A stretch of DNA of 40,176 bases from an uncultured Eubacteriales bacterium. GTDB lineage: Bacteria > Bacillota > Clostridia > Oscillospirales > Oscillospiraceae. A model generated the notes under the pieces. It was not told where the DNA came from and did not search any database. It worked only from the letters and a program-made list of their open reading frames with translations. Shown piece by piece: positions 15,092-21,902 of the stretch (the first letter of the stretch is position 1; the number at the start of each line of letters is the position of its first letter). The position numbers were made by a program, and so were the translations under genes. Location of the stretch: assembly GCA_900546075.1 (NCBI GenBank), contig URBH01000014.1, positions 1-40,176 on the forward strand. Direction: 5' to 3'.

Positions 15092-16102
15092 TTATATGTA
15101 GCGAATGGAAATTTCGCCGAAGCTGACATCGCAGCTCACGCGAATGGTACCCACCGCGTCGCCGCGGGGAGCGCCGGAAATCTCCACGCCGGCAAAAGTG
15201 GTGCTGTTGGTAGGCTCCACCCGGAACCGGTTGGGGACGATCAGCTCCAGCTCGCCGAAGGCGCAGTTCAGGGAGATGGCACAGTCCGGGGAAAGCTGCT
15301 CGCATTTTTGAAGATCGACGGACATTTCTCCGAAGCGCACATCCGCGCTGCCGCCGGACAGGGTGGGCAGGGGAATCACATAGTGGTTTTCGCCGAACAC
15401 CGTGGCGCAGTCAAAGCTGTCGCCGGTGCAGGTGCAGTGATCCCCTTTGGAGCCGCCTTTTCCGGAGCGGCCTAAGGAAAAGCCGCCCTTTTTTGGCTTG
15501 CGGATGGTGTCCGCCAGCAGACTGCCGCCGAACAGCAGCAGAAAAACAGGCAGAAGAAATTCCCGTCCCAGGCGGAAGGGGGCAAAGTTCAGGTTGCTCA
15601 GCAGAAAATACAATCCAAACAGGGAACAGCCCAGCCGGAAGAAGGAAAACCGGGGGAACAGTCCGAAAATACCGAACACCAGCAGCGCAGACGGCCAAAG
15701 CACATCCCAGAGCTTTGCATGGAAGCTGAGAAAATAGGACGCCAGCATAATGCCGCCCACCAGCAAAATCCAGACGGCAAGGCCGATGCTGCTTTTCTTT
15801 CCGCCGTCCCAGGACAGCTCCAGGCTCCCGTCCGGATGGATGTGTACGCCATTTTCCTCCACGTCCGCCGGGACGATCTCGGCGGGGTGAACCTCTTTCC
15901 GTTCGACACCCAGCAGTTCGTCGGTGGAGATGCCGAAGATTTCCGCCAGCTTCGGCAGCGCGCCGATGTCCGGGCAGGATTGGTCGTTTTCCCATTTGCT
16001 CACGGCCTGGGCGGTAACGCCCATCCGCTCCGCAAGGGCGTCCTGGGTCAGTCCCAGACGCTTGCGGTGGAAGACGATCCGCTTTCCCAATGTTTCTTCC
16101 AT
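15092..16102 (-). CDS. XRE-family regulator fused to a membrane and LiaF-like C-terminal region
   Basis: A 336-residue protein. Residues about 5-65 form a Cro/C1-type helix-turn-helix (LGLTQDALAERMGVTAQAVSKWEND, the usual XRE pattern). Residues about 105-200 contain four hydrophobic segments. The soluble C-terminus (about 230-336) is beta-rich with repeating SFDCATVFGE, DVRFGEMSVDL and CAFGELELIVP units. That pattern matches the LiaF/DUF2154-like cell-wall-active antibiotic response domain. Such proteins probably sense envelope conditions and control transcription from the membrane. Targets may include its own gene and the divergent luxS operon, whose upstream region has paired palindromes; this is inference. 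AAGGAG precedes the ATG at 16102. Confidence 0.85.
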   Translation of the reverse strand: MEETLGKRIVFHRKRLGLTQDALAERMGVTAQAVSKWENDQSCPDIGALPKLAEIFGISTDELLGVERKEVHPAEIVPADVEENGVHIHPDGSLELSWDGGKKSSIGLAVWILLVGGIMLASYFLSFHAKLWDVLWPSALLVFGIFGLFPRFSFFRLGCSLFGLYFLLSNLNFAPFRLGREFLLPVFLLLFGGSLLADTIRKPKKGGFSLGRSGKGGSKGDHCTCTGDSFDCATVFGENHYVIPLPTLSGGSADVRFGEMSVDLQKCEQLSPDCAISLNCAFGELELIVPNRFRVEPTNSTTFAGVEISGAPRGDAVGTIRVSCDVSFGEISIRYI

Positions 16103-16249
16103 ATTCTGTTGATCTCCTTTTCCATAATGAAGTACACGGCAGGGCGTTTGCCTTGCCGGAAGGGTATCCGTCGCTGCAACTGCCTATATCATGCCATAAC
16201 TGGGGCGAAAAAGCTATAAAATGTTCGTTAATATGGGCAGAAATTTTTC

Positions 16250-16286
16250 TCAACCGATGGTTGAAACGGACTCAACCATCGGTTGT
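16250..16286. promoter_or_regulatory. Two tandem palindromic operator-like sites upstream of luxS
   Basis: Two 15-base imperfect palindromes of form TCAACC-N3-GGTTGA/T occupy 16250-16264 and 16272-16286. Their centres are 22 bases apart, about two helical turns. They are also mutual reverse complements, so 16251-16264 and 16272-16285 could form a 14-bp hairpin with a seven-base loop. They end 12 bases before the luxS -35, which fits an operator pair in the luxS/XRE divergent region. Confidence 0.6.
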
Positions 16287-16298
16287 GGGCGGTTGCGC

Positions 16299-16327
16299 TT
16301 GCAAATCAGGCTGAGATGTGGTATCCT
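16299..16327 (+). promoter_or_regulatory. Promoter for the luxS operon
   Basis: TTGCAA (16299-16304) and TATCCT (16322-16327) are 17 bases apart. The predicted start near 16334 leaves a leader of about 20 bases containing the ribosome-binding site. Confidence 0.6.
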
Positions 16328-16353
16328 TTTCCGTAGAAAACGGAGGGAACAAC

Positions 16354-16830
16354 ATGGACAAAATAACCAGCTTTACCATTGACCACATCAAATTACAGCC
16401 GGGGCTGTACGTCTCCCGGAAGGATAAGGTGGGGGCGGAGACGGTGACGACCTTCGACCTGCGCCTGACGAAGCCCAACGACGAGCCGGTGATGAACACC
16501 GCCGAGGTGCATACCATCGAGCATCTTGCGGCAACCTACCTGAGAAACGAGCCGACATGGAAAGACAAGGTGCTTTACTTCGGCCCCATGGGCTGCCGGA
16601 CGGGTTTTTACCTCCTGCTGACCGGGGATTATGCGTCCAAGGACGTTGTCCCGCTGGTACTGGACTGCTTCCGCTTTATCCGGGACTACCGGGGCGAGGT
16701 GCCGGGTGCAAGCCCGAAGGACTGCGGCAACTATCTGGACATGAACCTGTCCATGGCAAACTATTGGGGCAGAAAATACGCTGCGTTGCTGGAAAACATT
16801 GATGAAAGCCGACTGATTTACCCGGAATAA
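16354..16830 (+). CDS. luxS: S-ribosylhomocysteine lyase (autoinducer-2 synthase)
   Basis: Cleaves S-ribosylhomocysteine to homocysteine and 4,5-dihydroxy-2,3-pentanedione, the precursor of autoinducer-2. The 158-residue length is standard. The metal site is intact: HTIEH gives H53 and H57, and C124 lies in PKDCGNYLDMN. The catalytic C81 lies in GPMGCRTGFY and E56 is present. The ATG at 16354 is preceded by CGGAGGGAAC; an in-frame codon at 16318 would lie inside the -10 region and is rejected. mtnN follows seven bases later, so both steps of S-adenosylhomocysteine detoxification are co-expressed. Control probably acts through the palindrome pair just upstream. Confidence 0.97.
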   Translation: MDKITSFTIDHIKLQPGLYVSRKDKVGAETVTTFDLRLTKPNDEPVMNTAEVHTIEHLAATYLRNEPTWKDKVLYFGPMGCRTGFYLLLTGDYASKDVVPLVLDCFRFIRDYRGEVPGASPKDCGNYLDMNLSMANYWGRKYAALLENIDESRLIYPE

Positions 16831-16837
16831 GGAGAAA

Positions 16838-17557
16838 ATGATGACAAAATTGGGAATTATTGGTGCGATGGATGTGGAGGTCGAGACGCTTCTCGCCGGA
16901 ATGGAGCAGGTGACCTCTGCCAAGAAAGCGGGCAGCACCTTTCACGAGGGCGTTCTGATGGGGCTTCCCGTGGTTCTGGTGCAGTGCGGCGTGGGCAAGG
17001 TCAACGCGGCGCTGTGCGTGCAGATCCTCTGCGACTGCTTCGGCGTGACCCACCTGGTGAACACCGGTATTGCCGGTTCTCTTTGCGCCCAGCTGGACAT
17101 CGGCGACTTGGTGGTGAGCCGGGATGCCATGTACCATGACTTTGACTGCGTCCATTTCGGCTATCCCTTCGGCAAGGTTCCGGGGATGGATGTCATCGCG
17201 TTTCCCGCCGATGACACGATGCTCGGCTGCGCCTTTGCGGCGGCGGAGGCGGTAAATCCCGGTCATACCCGGGTAGGCAGGGTCGCCAGCGGCGACCAGT
17301 TCGTGGCCGACCCGGCGGTGAAGGAAAAAATCGTGGCAAACACCCAGGGACTGTGTACGGAAATGGAGGGCGCGGCCATCGCCCAGACGGCTTACCGCAA
17401 CGGCATTCCCTTCGTCATCCTCCGCGCCATCTCCGACAAAGCGGACGACAGCGCGGAAATGGACTATCCAACGTTTGAAAAAATCGCTGCCCACCGCTGC
17501 GCCGAGGTCACCTGCAAGCTGGCAAAGCACCTGCACGAAGCGGAAATGATGAATTGA
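16838..17557 (+). CDS. mtnN: 5'-methylthioadenosine/S-adenosylhomocysteine nucleosidase
   Basis: Hydrolyses S-adenosylhomocysteine to adenine and S-ribosylhomocysteine, supplying LuxS, and also cleaves methylthioadenosine. The 239-residue protein begins LGIIGAMDVEVE, the family start. It carries NTGIAGSL, VASGDQFVAD, the EMEGAAIAQ ribose-binding glutamate region and ISDKAD with the catalytic aspartate. Two adjacent ATGs (16838 and 16841) are possible; AAGGAG spacing is somewhat better for the second. It is seven bases after luxS, forming the complete two-step pathway. Confidence 0.95.
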   Translation: MMTKLGIIGAMDVEVETLLAGMEQVTSAKKAGSTFHEGVLMGLPVVLVQCGVGKVNAALCVQILCDCFGVTHLVNTGIAGSLCAQLDIGDLVVSRDAMYHDFDCVHFGYPFGKVPGMDVIAFPADDTMLGCAFAAAEAVNPGHTRVGRVASGDQFVADPAVKEKIVANTQGLCTEMEGAAIAQTAYRNGIPFVILRAISDKADDSAEMDYPTFEKIAAHRCAEVTCKLAKHLHEAEMMN

Positions 17558-17597
17558 TTGTATTCTCCGGGGAAAGCTATCTCCGGAGGGATTCAAC

Positions 17598-18035
17598 ATG
17601 ACGGAAAAACAATATGGCGCTCTGGTGGCGCGGATGGCGCCAAAATCGCCTATGTGGCGCGACTGCCTGAACGCTTTCTGGATCGGCGGGCTGATCTGTG
17701 TGGTCGGGCAGATATTCACGAACTGCTACGGCGCCTGGGGACTGGAAAAGCAGGACGTCGGAACGGCTGCGTCTATGACGCTGGTGGCGCTGTCCGCGCT
17801 GCTGACGGGTCTGAGCGTGTACGACGACATCGCCAAGCACGCGGGAGCCGGTACGCTTGTGCCAATCACGGGATTTGCCAACGCCATCGCCGCCCCGGCC
17901 GTGGAGTTCAAGACCGAGGGCTTCGTTCTGGGCGTGGGCGCGAAAATGTTCACCATCGCGGGGCCGGTGATCGTGTACGGCCTGGCCGCAAGCGTGGTGT
18001 ATGGGTTTATTTACTGGCTGTATACGATTCTATAG
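17598..18035 (+). CDS. spoVAC: Stage V sporulation protein AC homologue
   Basis: SpoVAC is an inner-membrane protein involved in moving dipicolinic acid into spores and releasing it on germination; it can act as a mechanosensitive channel. This 145-residue protein has the family hallmark segments GTLVPITGFANAIAAPAVEF and GFVLGVGAKMFTIAGP and about four membrane segments. GGAGGG precedes the ATG. In spore-formers spoVAC normally sits with spoVAD and spoVAEb; here neither neighbour is present and a terminator follows directly. It lies 40 bases after mtnN, so it may be read from the luxS promoter or a forespore promoter I cannot identify. It could be an extra paralogue of the main operon copy. 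Confidence 0.9.
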   Translation: MTEKQYGALVARMAPKSPMWRDCLNAFWIGGLICVVGQIFTNCYGAWGLEKQDVGTAASMTLVALSALLTGLSVYDDIAKHAGAGTLVPITGFANAIAAPAVEFKTEGFVLGVGAKMFTIAGPVIVYGLAASVVYGFIYWLYTIL

Positions 18036-18038
18036 AAG

Positions 18039-18074
18039 AAACGCTGTCATCCGAAGTAAGGTGACAGCGTTTTT
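18039..18074 (+). terminator. Terminator after spoVAC
   Basis: An 11-bp perfect stem (18039-18049 with 18062-18072) encloses a 12-base loop and ends in TTTTT. It begins four bases after the spoVAC stop. Confidence 0.88.
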
Positions 18075-18091
18075 CAAAATTCGGGCGTATT

Positions 18092-18139
18092 ATGGGTTAC
18101 TTTGACGAGCAGATTCGCCGCCGGGTGCATAACGGATAA
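18092..18139 (+). other. 15-codon open frame resembling the start of an NHLM-type exporter gene
   Basis: The frame reads MGYFDEQIRRRVHNG and stops. From memory it resembles the N-terminus of NHLM/NHPM bacteriocin-system ABC exporters (MGWFDEQIRxR). No ribosome-binding site precedes it, and the stop runs into a bidirectional terminator. It is either a chance match or the stub of a deleted gene. Confidence 0.2.
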
Positions 18140-18184
18140 AAAGTGATCCCGGCGCGAAAAGCGCCGGGATATTCTCACTTTTTC
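18138..18184. terminator. Bidirectional terminator between spoVAC and trmO
   Basis: A 9-bp GC stem (18147-18155 with 18161-18169) with a five-base loop is flanked by an A tract on the left and a T tract on the right. On the minus strand it ends the znu-trmO transcript; it overlaps the last bases of trmO. Confidence 0.88.
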
Positions 18185-18861
18185 AGAACTTCCTTCACAG
18201 TCAGAACATTTTCATCCACGGTGAAGCGGATGTCGTACCCGGCGAAGGACAGGCCGTAGACGCGCTCCGGGCTTCGCTGATAGGATGGGCGGGGGTCGTG
18301 GGACAGAACGCCGATGGCGGCGTCCCGCTTGTCCTCCGGGAGCAGGGACAGGAGCGCGGGCGGGAAGCAGACGTTCAGCAGAAAATCCCCGGCGGTATCC
18401 GTGAAGCCGCCGGTGGCGTCCGGGTGGCAGTCGCCGTAGGGAATGTAGGGCTTGATGTCAAAAATTGGGGTGCCATCCATCAGGTCTGCGCCGCCTACGT
18501 GCAGAACCGTGCCAAATTCCCGGGTCGGCTCCACGCCCAGAAGGCGGACGCTGGACAGCCCCAGATTGTTGGGGCGGAAGGGGGAGCGGGTGGCGAAAAC
18601 CCCCATCCGGGTGTTTCCGCCCAGCCGGGGCGGGCGCACGGTGGGAGACCAGCCTTGGCGGACAGCCCCGGAAAACTGCCAGATGATCCAAAGATGGGAA
18701 AAATCCTCGATGCCCCGCAGGGCGTCGGCGTTGCGGAATTCCGGCTCGAAGACGATGGTGGAGCGAAGGGACTCCACAAGTCCGCTCTGCCGGGGGATAC
18801 CGAATTTGGTGGAAAAGTCGCTGTGCATCCGGGCGATGATGCGAATATTGACCGTATCCAT
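18175..18861 (-). CDS. trmO: tRNA (t6A37) N6-methyltransferase, TsaA/TrmO family
   Basis: TrmO methylates N6-threonylcarbamoyladenosine at position 37 of threonine tRNA, using S-adenosylmethionine, with a small beta-barrel fold unlike most methyltransferases. Family motifs visible are HSDFSTKFGIPRQSGL, FEPEFRNADALRGIEDFSHLWIIW, VRPPRLGGNTRMGVFATRSPFRPNNLGLS and DIKPYIPYGD. The 228-residue length fits the TrmO group with a C-terminal extension. Its start codon overlaps the stop of znuB (catta at 18859-18863), so the two are translationally coupled. Co-transcription with zinc-uptake genes has no obvious functional reason; it may simply use their promoter. Confidence 0.9.
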   Translation of the reverse strand: MDTVNIRIIARMHSDFSTKFGIPRQSGLVESLRSTIVFEPEFRNADALRGIEDFSHLWIIWQFSGAVRQGWSPTVRPPRLGGNTRMGVFATRSPFRPNNLGLSSVRLLGVEPTREFGTVLHVGGADLMDGTPIFDIKPYIPYGDCHPDATGGFTDTAGDFLLNVCFPPALLSLLPEDKRDAAIGVLSHDPRPSYQRSPERVYGLSFAGYDIRFTVDENVLTVKEVLKK

Positions 18862-19700
18862 TACGCTCTGACCTTTCTTAAACAGAAGGTGACCGCGAAA
18901 ATTGCGGCAAGCCCCAGACTGATGGCCGCGCCCGCGGAGCAGCCGGAATAGTAGGAAACCGTCAGCCCGGCAATTCCGGCGAAGAATGCGAACAGCACGG
19001 AAAAACCGTGGTACTGCCGCAAATTCCGTGCGACGTTCCGGGCGGAAGCACCGGGCAGCACCAGCAGGGAATTGAGGATCAGCAGACCAACGCTGGAAAT
19101 GGACAGCGTCACTACTACGGCAATGGCGGCGGTGAACAGCGTCTGGGAAAGTCCCACGGGAATGCCCCGGGAGGACGCCAGCTGGGGGTGAATGGCGGTG
19201 AGGGTCAGGCGATTGCTGTAGAAAACCCAGAAAACGATCACCGCCAGCAGCACCAGCGCCAGCATTCCGATCTCCCCCGGGGTGACGGAGAGAATGTCGC
19301 CGATGAGATATTTATTGTACCGGGTAAAGCTGCCGCCGCCCACGGTGGCGACGAAAATGCCCAGCGCCACGGCGGAGCTGGAAAACACGCCAATCAGGGT
19401 ATCCGCCGCCTGATTGGAGCGGCTGCGGACGAAGGAAAACAGCAGGGCAAACACCACGCTGAAAGCGACTGCCGCCCAGATGGGGGCGGCCACGCCGCAG
19501 ATAATGCCGATGGCGATGCCCGTAAAGGCGGAATGCCCCAGAGCGTCGGAGAAGAAGCTCATGCGCCCGGTGACGATCATGGTGGAGAGAATGCCGAATA
19601 GCGGCGCCATGAGCAGCAGCGCCAGCAGGGCGTTTTTCATAAAGTCCCAGTGGAGCATTTCAAAGGGAAGGGCGTCCCAGATTGCATACCAGATACTCAT
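18861..19700 (-). CDS. znuB: Metal ABC transporter permease (ZnuB-like)
   Basis: A 279-residue ABC-3 family permease with about eight or nine membrane segments. Recognisable pieces are MIVTGRMSFFSDALGHSAFTGIAIG near the N-terminus and the conserved LNSLLVLPGASARNVARNLR loop that docks on the ATPase. It forms the zinc or manganese channel with ZnuC and receives metal from ZnuA. The start overlaps the end of znuC by four bases and its stop overlaps trmO, so all four genes form one tightly coupled minus-strand operon. Zinc rather than manganese is suggested by the histidine-rich loop in the binding protein. Confidence 0.92.
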   Translation of the reverse strand: MSIWYAIWDALPFEMLHWDFMKNALLALLLMAPLFGILSTMIVTGRMSFFSDALGHSAFTGIAIGIICGVAAPIWAAVAFSVVFALLFSFVRSRSNQAADTLIGVFSSSAVALGIFVATVGGGSFTRYNKYLIGDILSVTPGEIGMLALVLLAVIVFWVFYSNRLTLTAIHPQLASSRGIPVGLSQTLFTAAIAVVVTLSISSVGLLILNSLLVLPGASARNVARNLRQYHGFSVLFAFFAGIAGLTVSYYSGCSAGAAISLGLAAIFAVTFCLRKVRA

Positions 19701-20449
19701 GCGCGGCCTCCTCTCATGTGGAAGGTGCAGTGGAATTCCTCGGAATCCAGCACCGTCTGCGGGTCGCCCTGAATCAGAACGCCGTGGTCAATGAGCACCA
19801 CCTGATCGGCGTACCGGGGCAGCAGGGAAAAATCGTGGGTGGTCATCAGGATGGACAGGTCGTAGTTTTTGCGGATTTCGTCCAGCATGTCCATCAGCGT
19901 CTCCATGCCCTCCACGTCCACGCCGGAAAGCGGCTCGTCCAGAATGAGAATGTTGGGGATGGGTTCCAGCGCCAGCGCCAGCAGCACCCGCTGCAATTCA
20001 CCGCCGGAGAGGGTTCCCACACGTTTGTTGACCAGTTCCTCCCCGTGTACCCGGGAAAGGCACTCCGCCACCGTGTCCTTCATGGTCTTGCCGAGACCGA
20101 GAAAAGCGGGGCGGCGGCTCATGCAGCAGGCGAACAGGTCGGACACGCTGACCGGGTCGCTGGGGTCAAAGGCCGGGCTTTGGGGAACGTAGCCGATACG
20201 GGGCTTTTTGCTCCGCTGTCCCGGCTCGGAGAAGGCAATCACGCCCTCGTATTCCCGCTGACCCAGAATGGCTTTCAGGAAGGTGGATTTCCCCGCGCCG
20301 TTGGGGCCGATGATGGCGACCATCTGGCCGCAGTGGACGTGAAGGTTCACGTCCTTCAAAATGCAGTCGGTTCCGATTTTCACGGACATATTCTCTACCC
20401 GAAGGCAGCAGGAGTGGCCGCAGGAACCGCCATGATGTGTCAGATTCAT
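19697..20449 (-). CDS. znuC: Metal ABC transporter ATP-binding protein (ZnuC-like)
   Basis: A 250-residue ABC ATPase. Walker A is GPNGAGKST, the Q-loop is near YVPQSPAFDP, the signature is TLSGGELQRV, Walker B is ILILDEPLSG, and the switch histidine is in TTHDFSLL. The N-terminus carries a His/Cys-rich stretch (LTHHGGSCGHSCC) before the ABC core, which is unusual and might bind metal. It overlaps znuB and znuA by four bases on each side, the typical layout of a translationally coupled uptake operon. Powers zinc (or manganese) import at the cytoplasmic membrane. Confidence 0.94.
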   Translation of the reverse strand: MNLTHHGGSCGHSCCLRVENMSVKIGTDCILKDVNLHVHCGQMVAIIGPNGAGKSTFLKAILGQREYEGVIAFSEPGQRSKKPRIGYVPQSPAFDPSDPVSVSDLFACCMSRRPAFLGLGKTMKDTVAECLSRVHGEELVNKRVGTLSGGELQRVLLALALEPIPNILILDEPLSGVDVEGMETLMDMLDEIRKNYDLSILMTTHDFSLLPRYADQVVLIDHGVLIQGDPQTVLDSEEFHCTFHMRGGRA

Positions 20450-21321
20450 CCCAATGCCTCCTTGATGGTGTCGATGTTGCGGTACATGGCGTCAAAATAG
20501 CTTTCGCCGGCCATGGCCATGTCCAGGGAATAAACGGTCACGCCGGTTTCCCGGGAAATGACCTCAGCGGCGGAAGTGCTTCCGTTGCGCTCGGTAAAAA
20601 TCGCGGGCAGATCATGCTCCCGGACGATACCAATCAGATGCTTCAGCTCCTGAGCGGAGGCTTCACTGCCGGATTCTTCCTCCACCGCTTCCAGAATGGT
20701 CAGATCAAACGCCTGGGCGAAATAGGAGAAGCCGTCGTGGAAGGTTACGAGATTTCGACAGCTGAGGCCGGACAGGCTGGATTCCCCATAGCATTGCAGC
20801 GCGTCCAAATCTTCCAGCAGGCCGTCCAGATTTTCGGAAAACACATCCGCGTACTCGGGATACCTCCGGGAAAGCCCTGCGCAGATGTTCCCGGCCATCT
20901 CCTTTGCGTTTTCCGGAGAGAGCCAGATGTGGGGGTCGTCTTCGTGGTGGTGATCTTCATGATCGTGGTCGTGTTCTTCTTCCATATGCAGAAGGGCGAT
21001 CCCTTCGGAGGAGTCGAGGATATCCGAATCATCCAGAATACCGTCCAGAAAATCCTCCAGCCCCGCGCCGGAGATCACAACGACCTGGGCGGCCTCCGCC
21101 GCCTTTACCTGACGGACATTCAGGGAGTAGTCGTGCAGACAAGACACGCTTTCCGTCACCAGCCGGGTGACGGTGAGGGGCGTATCCACGCAGATTCGGG
21201 AGGTAAATTCGTACACAGGCAAAGTCGTAGCGGCGATTTTCGCCGGCTGCGACTGAGACCAGCATCCGCTGAGCAGCACCAGCAGAGCCAGCAGAGCCGG
21301 GAATAAAAAAGTTTTTCGCAT
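20446..21321 (-). CDS. znuA: Metal-binding lipoprotein of a zinc ABC transporter (ZnuA-like)
   Basis: A 291-residue cluster 9 (SBP_bac_9) solute-binding lipoprotein. The signal peptide ends in the lipobox LSGC (C20). A histidine/acid-rich loop at about residues 109-131 (HDHDHEDHHHEDDPH) is the hallmark of zinc-specific members and precedes the ligand-bearing PHIWLSPENA. Further conserved parts are FHDGFSYFAQAF and FTERNGSTSAAEVISRETG. First gene of znuA-znuC-znuB-trmO. On the minus strand TTGACA lies at 21374-21369, but the -10 seventeen bases on is poor, and I see no clear Zur box. The weak -10 could mean activator dependence or a different start. Confidence 0.93.
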   Translation of the reverse strand: MRKTFLFPALLALLVLLSGCWSQSQPAKIAATTLPVYEFTSRICVDTPLTVTRLVTESVSCLHDYSLNVRQVKAAEAAQVVVISGAGLEDFLDGILDDSDILDSSEGIALLHMEEEHDHDHEDHHHEDDPHIWLSPENAKEMAGNICAGLSRRYPEYADVFSENLDGLLEDLDALQCYGESSLSGLSCRNLVTFHDGFSYFAQAFDLTILEAVEEESGSEASAQELKHLIGIVREHDLPAIFTERNGSTSAAEVISRETGVTVYSLDMAMAGESYFDAMYRNIDTIKEALG

Positions 21322-21375
21322 TGACGTTCATCCTTTAACGCATTCATCTGCTTCCATAATATCATCTTTGTCAAG

Positions 21376-21403
21376 AAAAAAGGAGCCTGTTTTCACAGGC
21401 TCC
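21376..21403 (-). terminator. Terminator after the 76-residue gene
   Basis: On the minus strand a 9-bp stem (21403-21395 with 21390-21382) with a four-base loop is followed by six T residues. It is placed right before the znuA promoter region, insulating the two units. Confidence 0.9.
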
Positions 21404-21421
21404 CCATCGCTATGTATCGTG

Positions 21422-21652
21422 TTAATGCTTCTCCATCCAGTCCTTGACCTTGGTCTTTGCCAGGCGGACAATATCCTCGGCAGGGTAGATGGAAGTCTCT
21501 CCGCCGCCTACGTGCAGGAAGTACAGACCCTCGGGTGTCTGGTACAGATCTTCCTCGTAACCGGCGGGATCGCCCAGCTGGCCGTAGGAGTAGGCCTTGA
21601 TCAGCGTAGCGGTCTCGGTGTCGTATGTTTTCTTGCAGATGACCTTTTTCAT
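21422..21652 (-). CDS. Small protein of unknown function
   Basis: A 76-residue soluble protein, not recognised. It reads VICKKTYDTETATLIKAYSYG, then GDPAGYEEDLYQTPEGLYFLHVGGG, then a basic helical end (RLAKTKVKDWMEKH). No signal peptide or membrane segment is visible. It is clearly a real gene: AAAGGAGG precedes the ATG, it has a promoter with 16-bp spacing and an efficient terminator. The central EGLYFLHVGGGET segment is typical of small proteins seen in Clostridia genomes, but I cannot assign a family with confidence. It is transcribed alone, divergently from a GNAT gene. Confidence 0.8.
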   Translation of the reverse strand: MKKVICKKTYDTETATLIKAYSYGQLGDPAGYEEDLYQTPEGLYFLHVGGGETSIYPAEDIVRLAKTKVKDWMEKH

Positions 21653-21692
21653 GGAACGAACCTCCTTTACTGTTGAACTCCATACGACTGAT

Positions 21693-21720
21693 ATTATACA
21701 TTTTTATATCCAGGAATCAA
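21693..21720 (-). promoter_or_regulatory. Promoter for the 76-residue gene
   Basis: On the minus strand TTGATT (21720-21715) and TATAAT (21698-21693) are 16 bases apart. The region around it (21700-21790) is AT-rich. Confidence 0.75.
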
Positions 21721-21850
21721 GTGTATATTCCAATATATTACAACTTTTTCAAAAAGATTGGAAGATATTCTGGTTTTTATAAAGGGTGATATGGCTTCTC
21801 TATGTGCAGATTGCACAACAAAATTTCCTGATTTTGGAAACGTTTCCTGC

Positions 21851-21879
21851 TTGCTTACAGCCTGCTTCGGTAGTATAAT
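21851..21879 (+). promoter_or_regulatory. Promoter for the GNAT gene at 21903
   Basis: TTGCTT (21851-21856) and TATAAT (21874-21879) are separated by 17 bases; AGGAGGCGGAGG and the ATG follow. Confidence 0.8.
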
Positions 21880-21902
21880 GGGACGAAAAAGGAGGCGGAG
21901 GA

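Noticed and set aside
16250..16286. CRISPR repeat or attachment site
   Set aside because: Only two inverted copies occur with no spacers, integrase or tRNA end; an operator pair explains the location better.
16318..16353. Upstream start for luxS
   Set aside because: It would begin inside the predicted -10 region; the ATG at 16354 has GGAGGG and matches family length.
21322..21375. Zur or MntR operator before znuA
   Set aside because: The region holds TTGACA and an AT-rich stretch but nothing close to the palindromes known for these regulators in Firmicutes.
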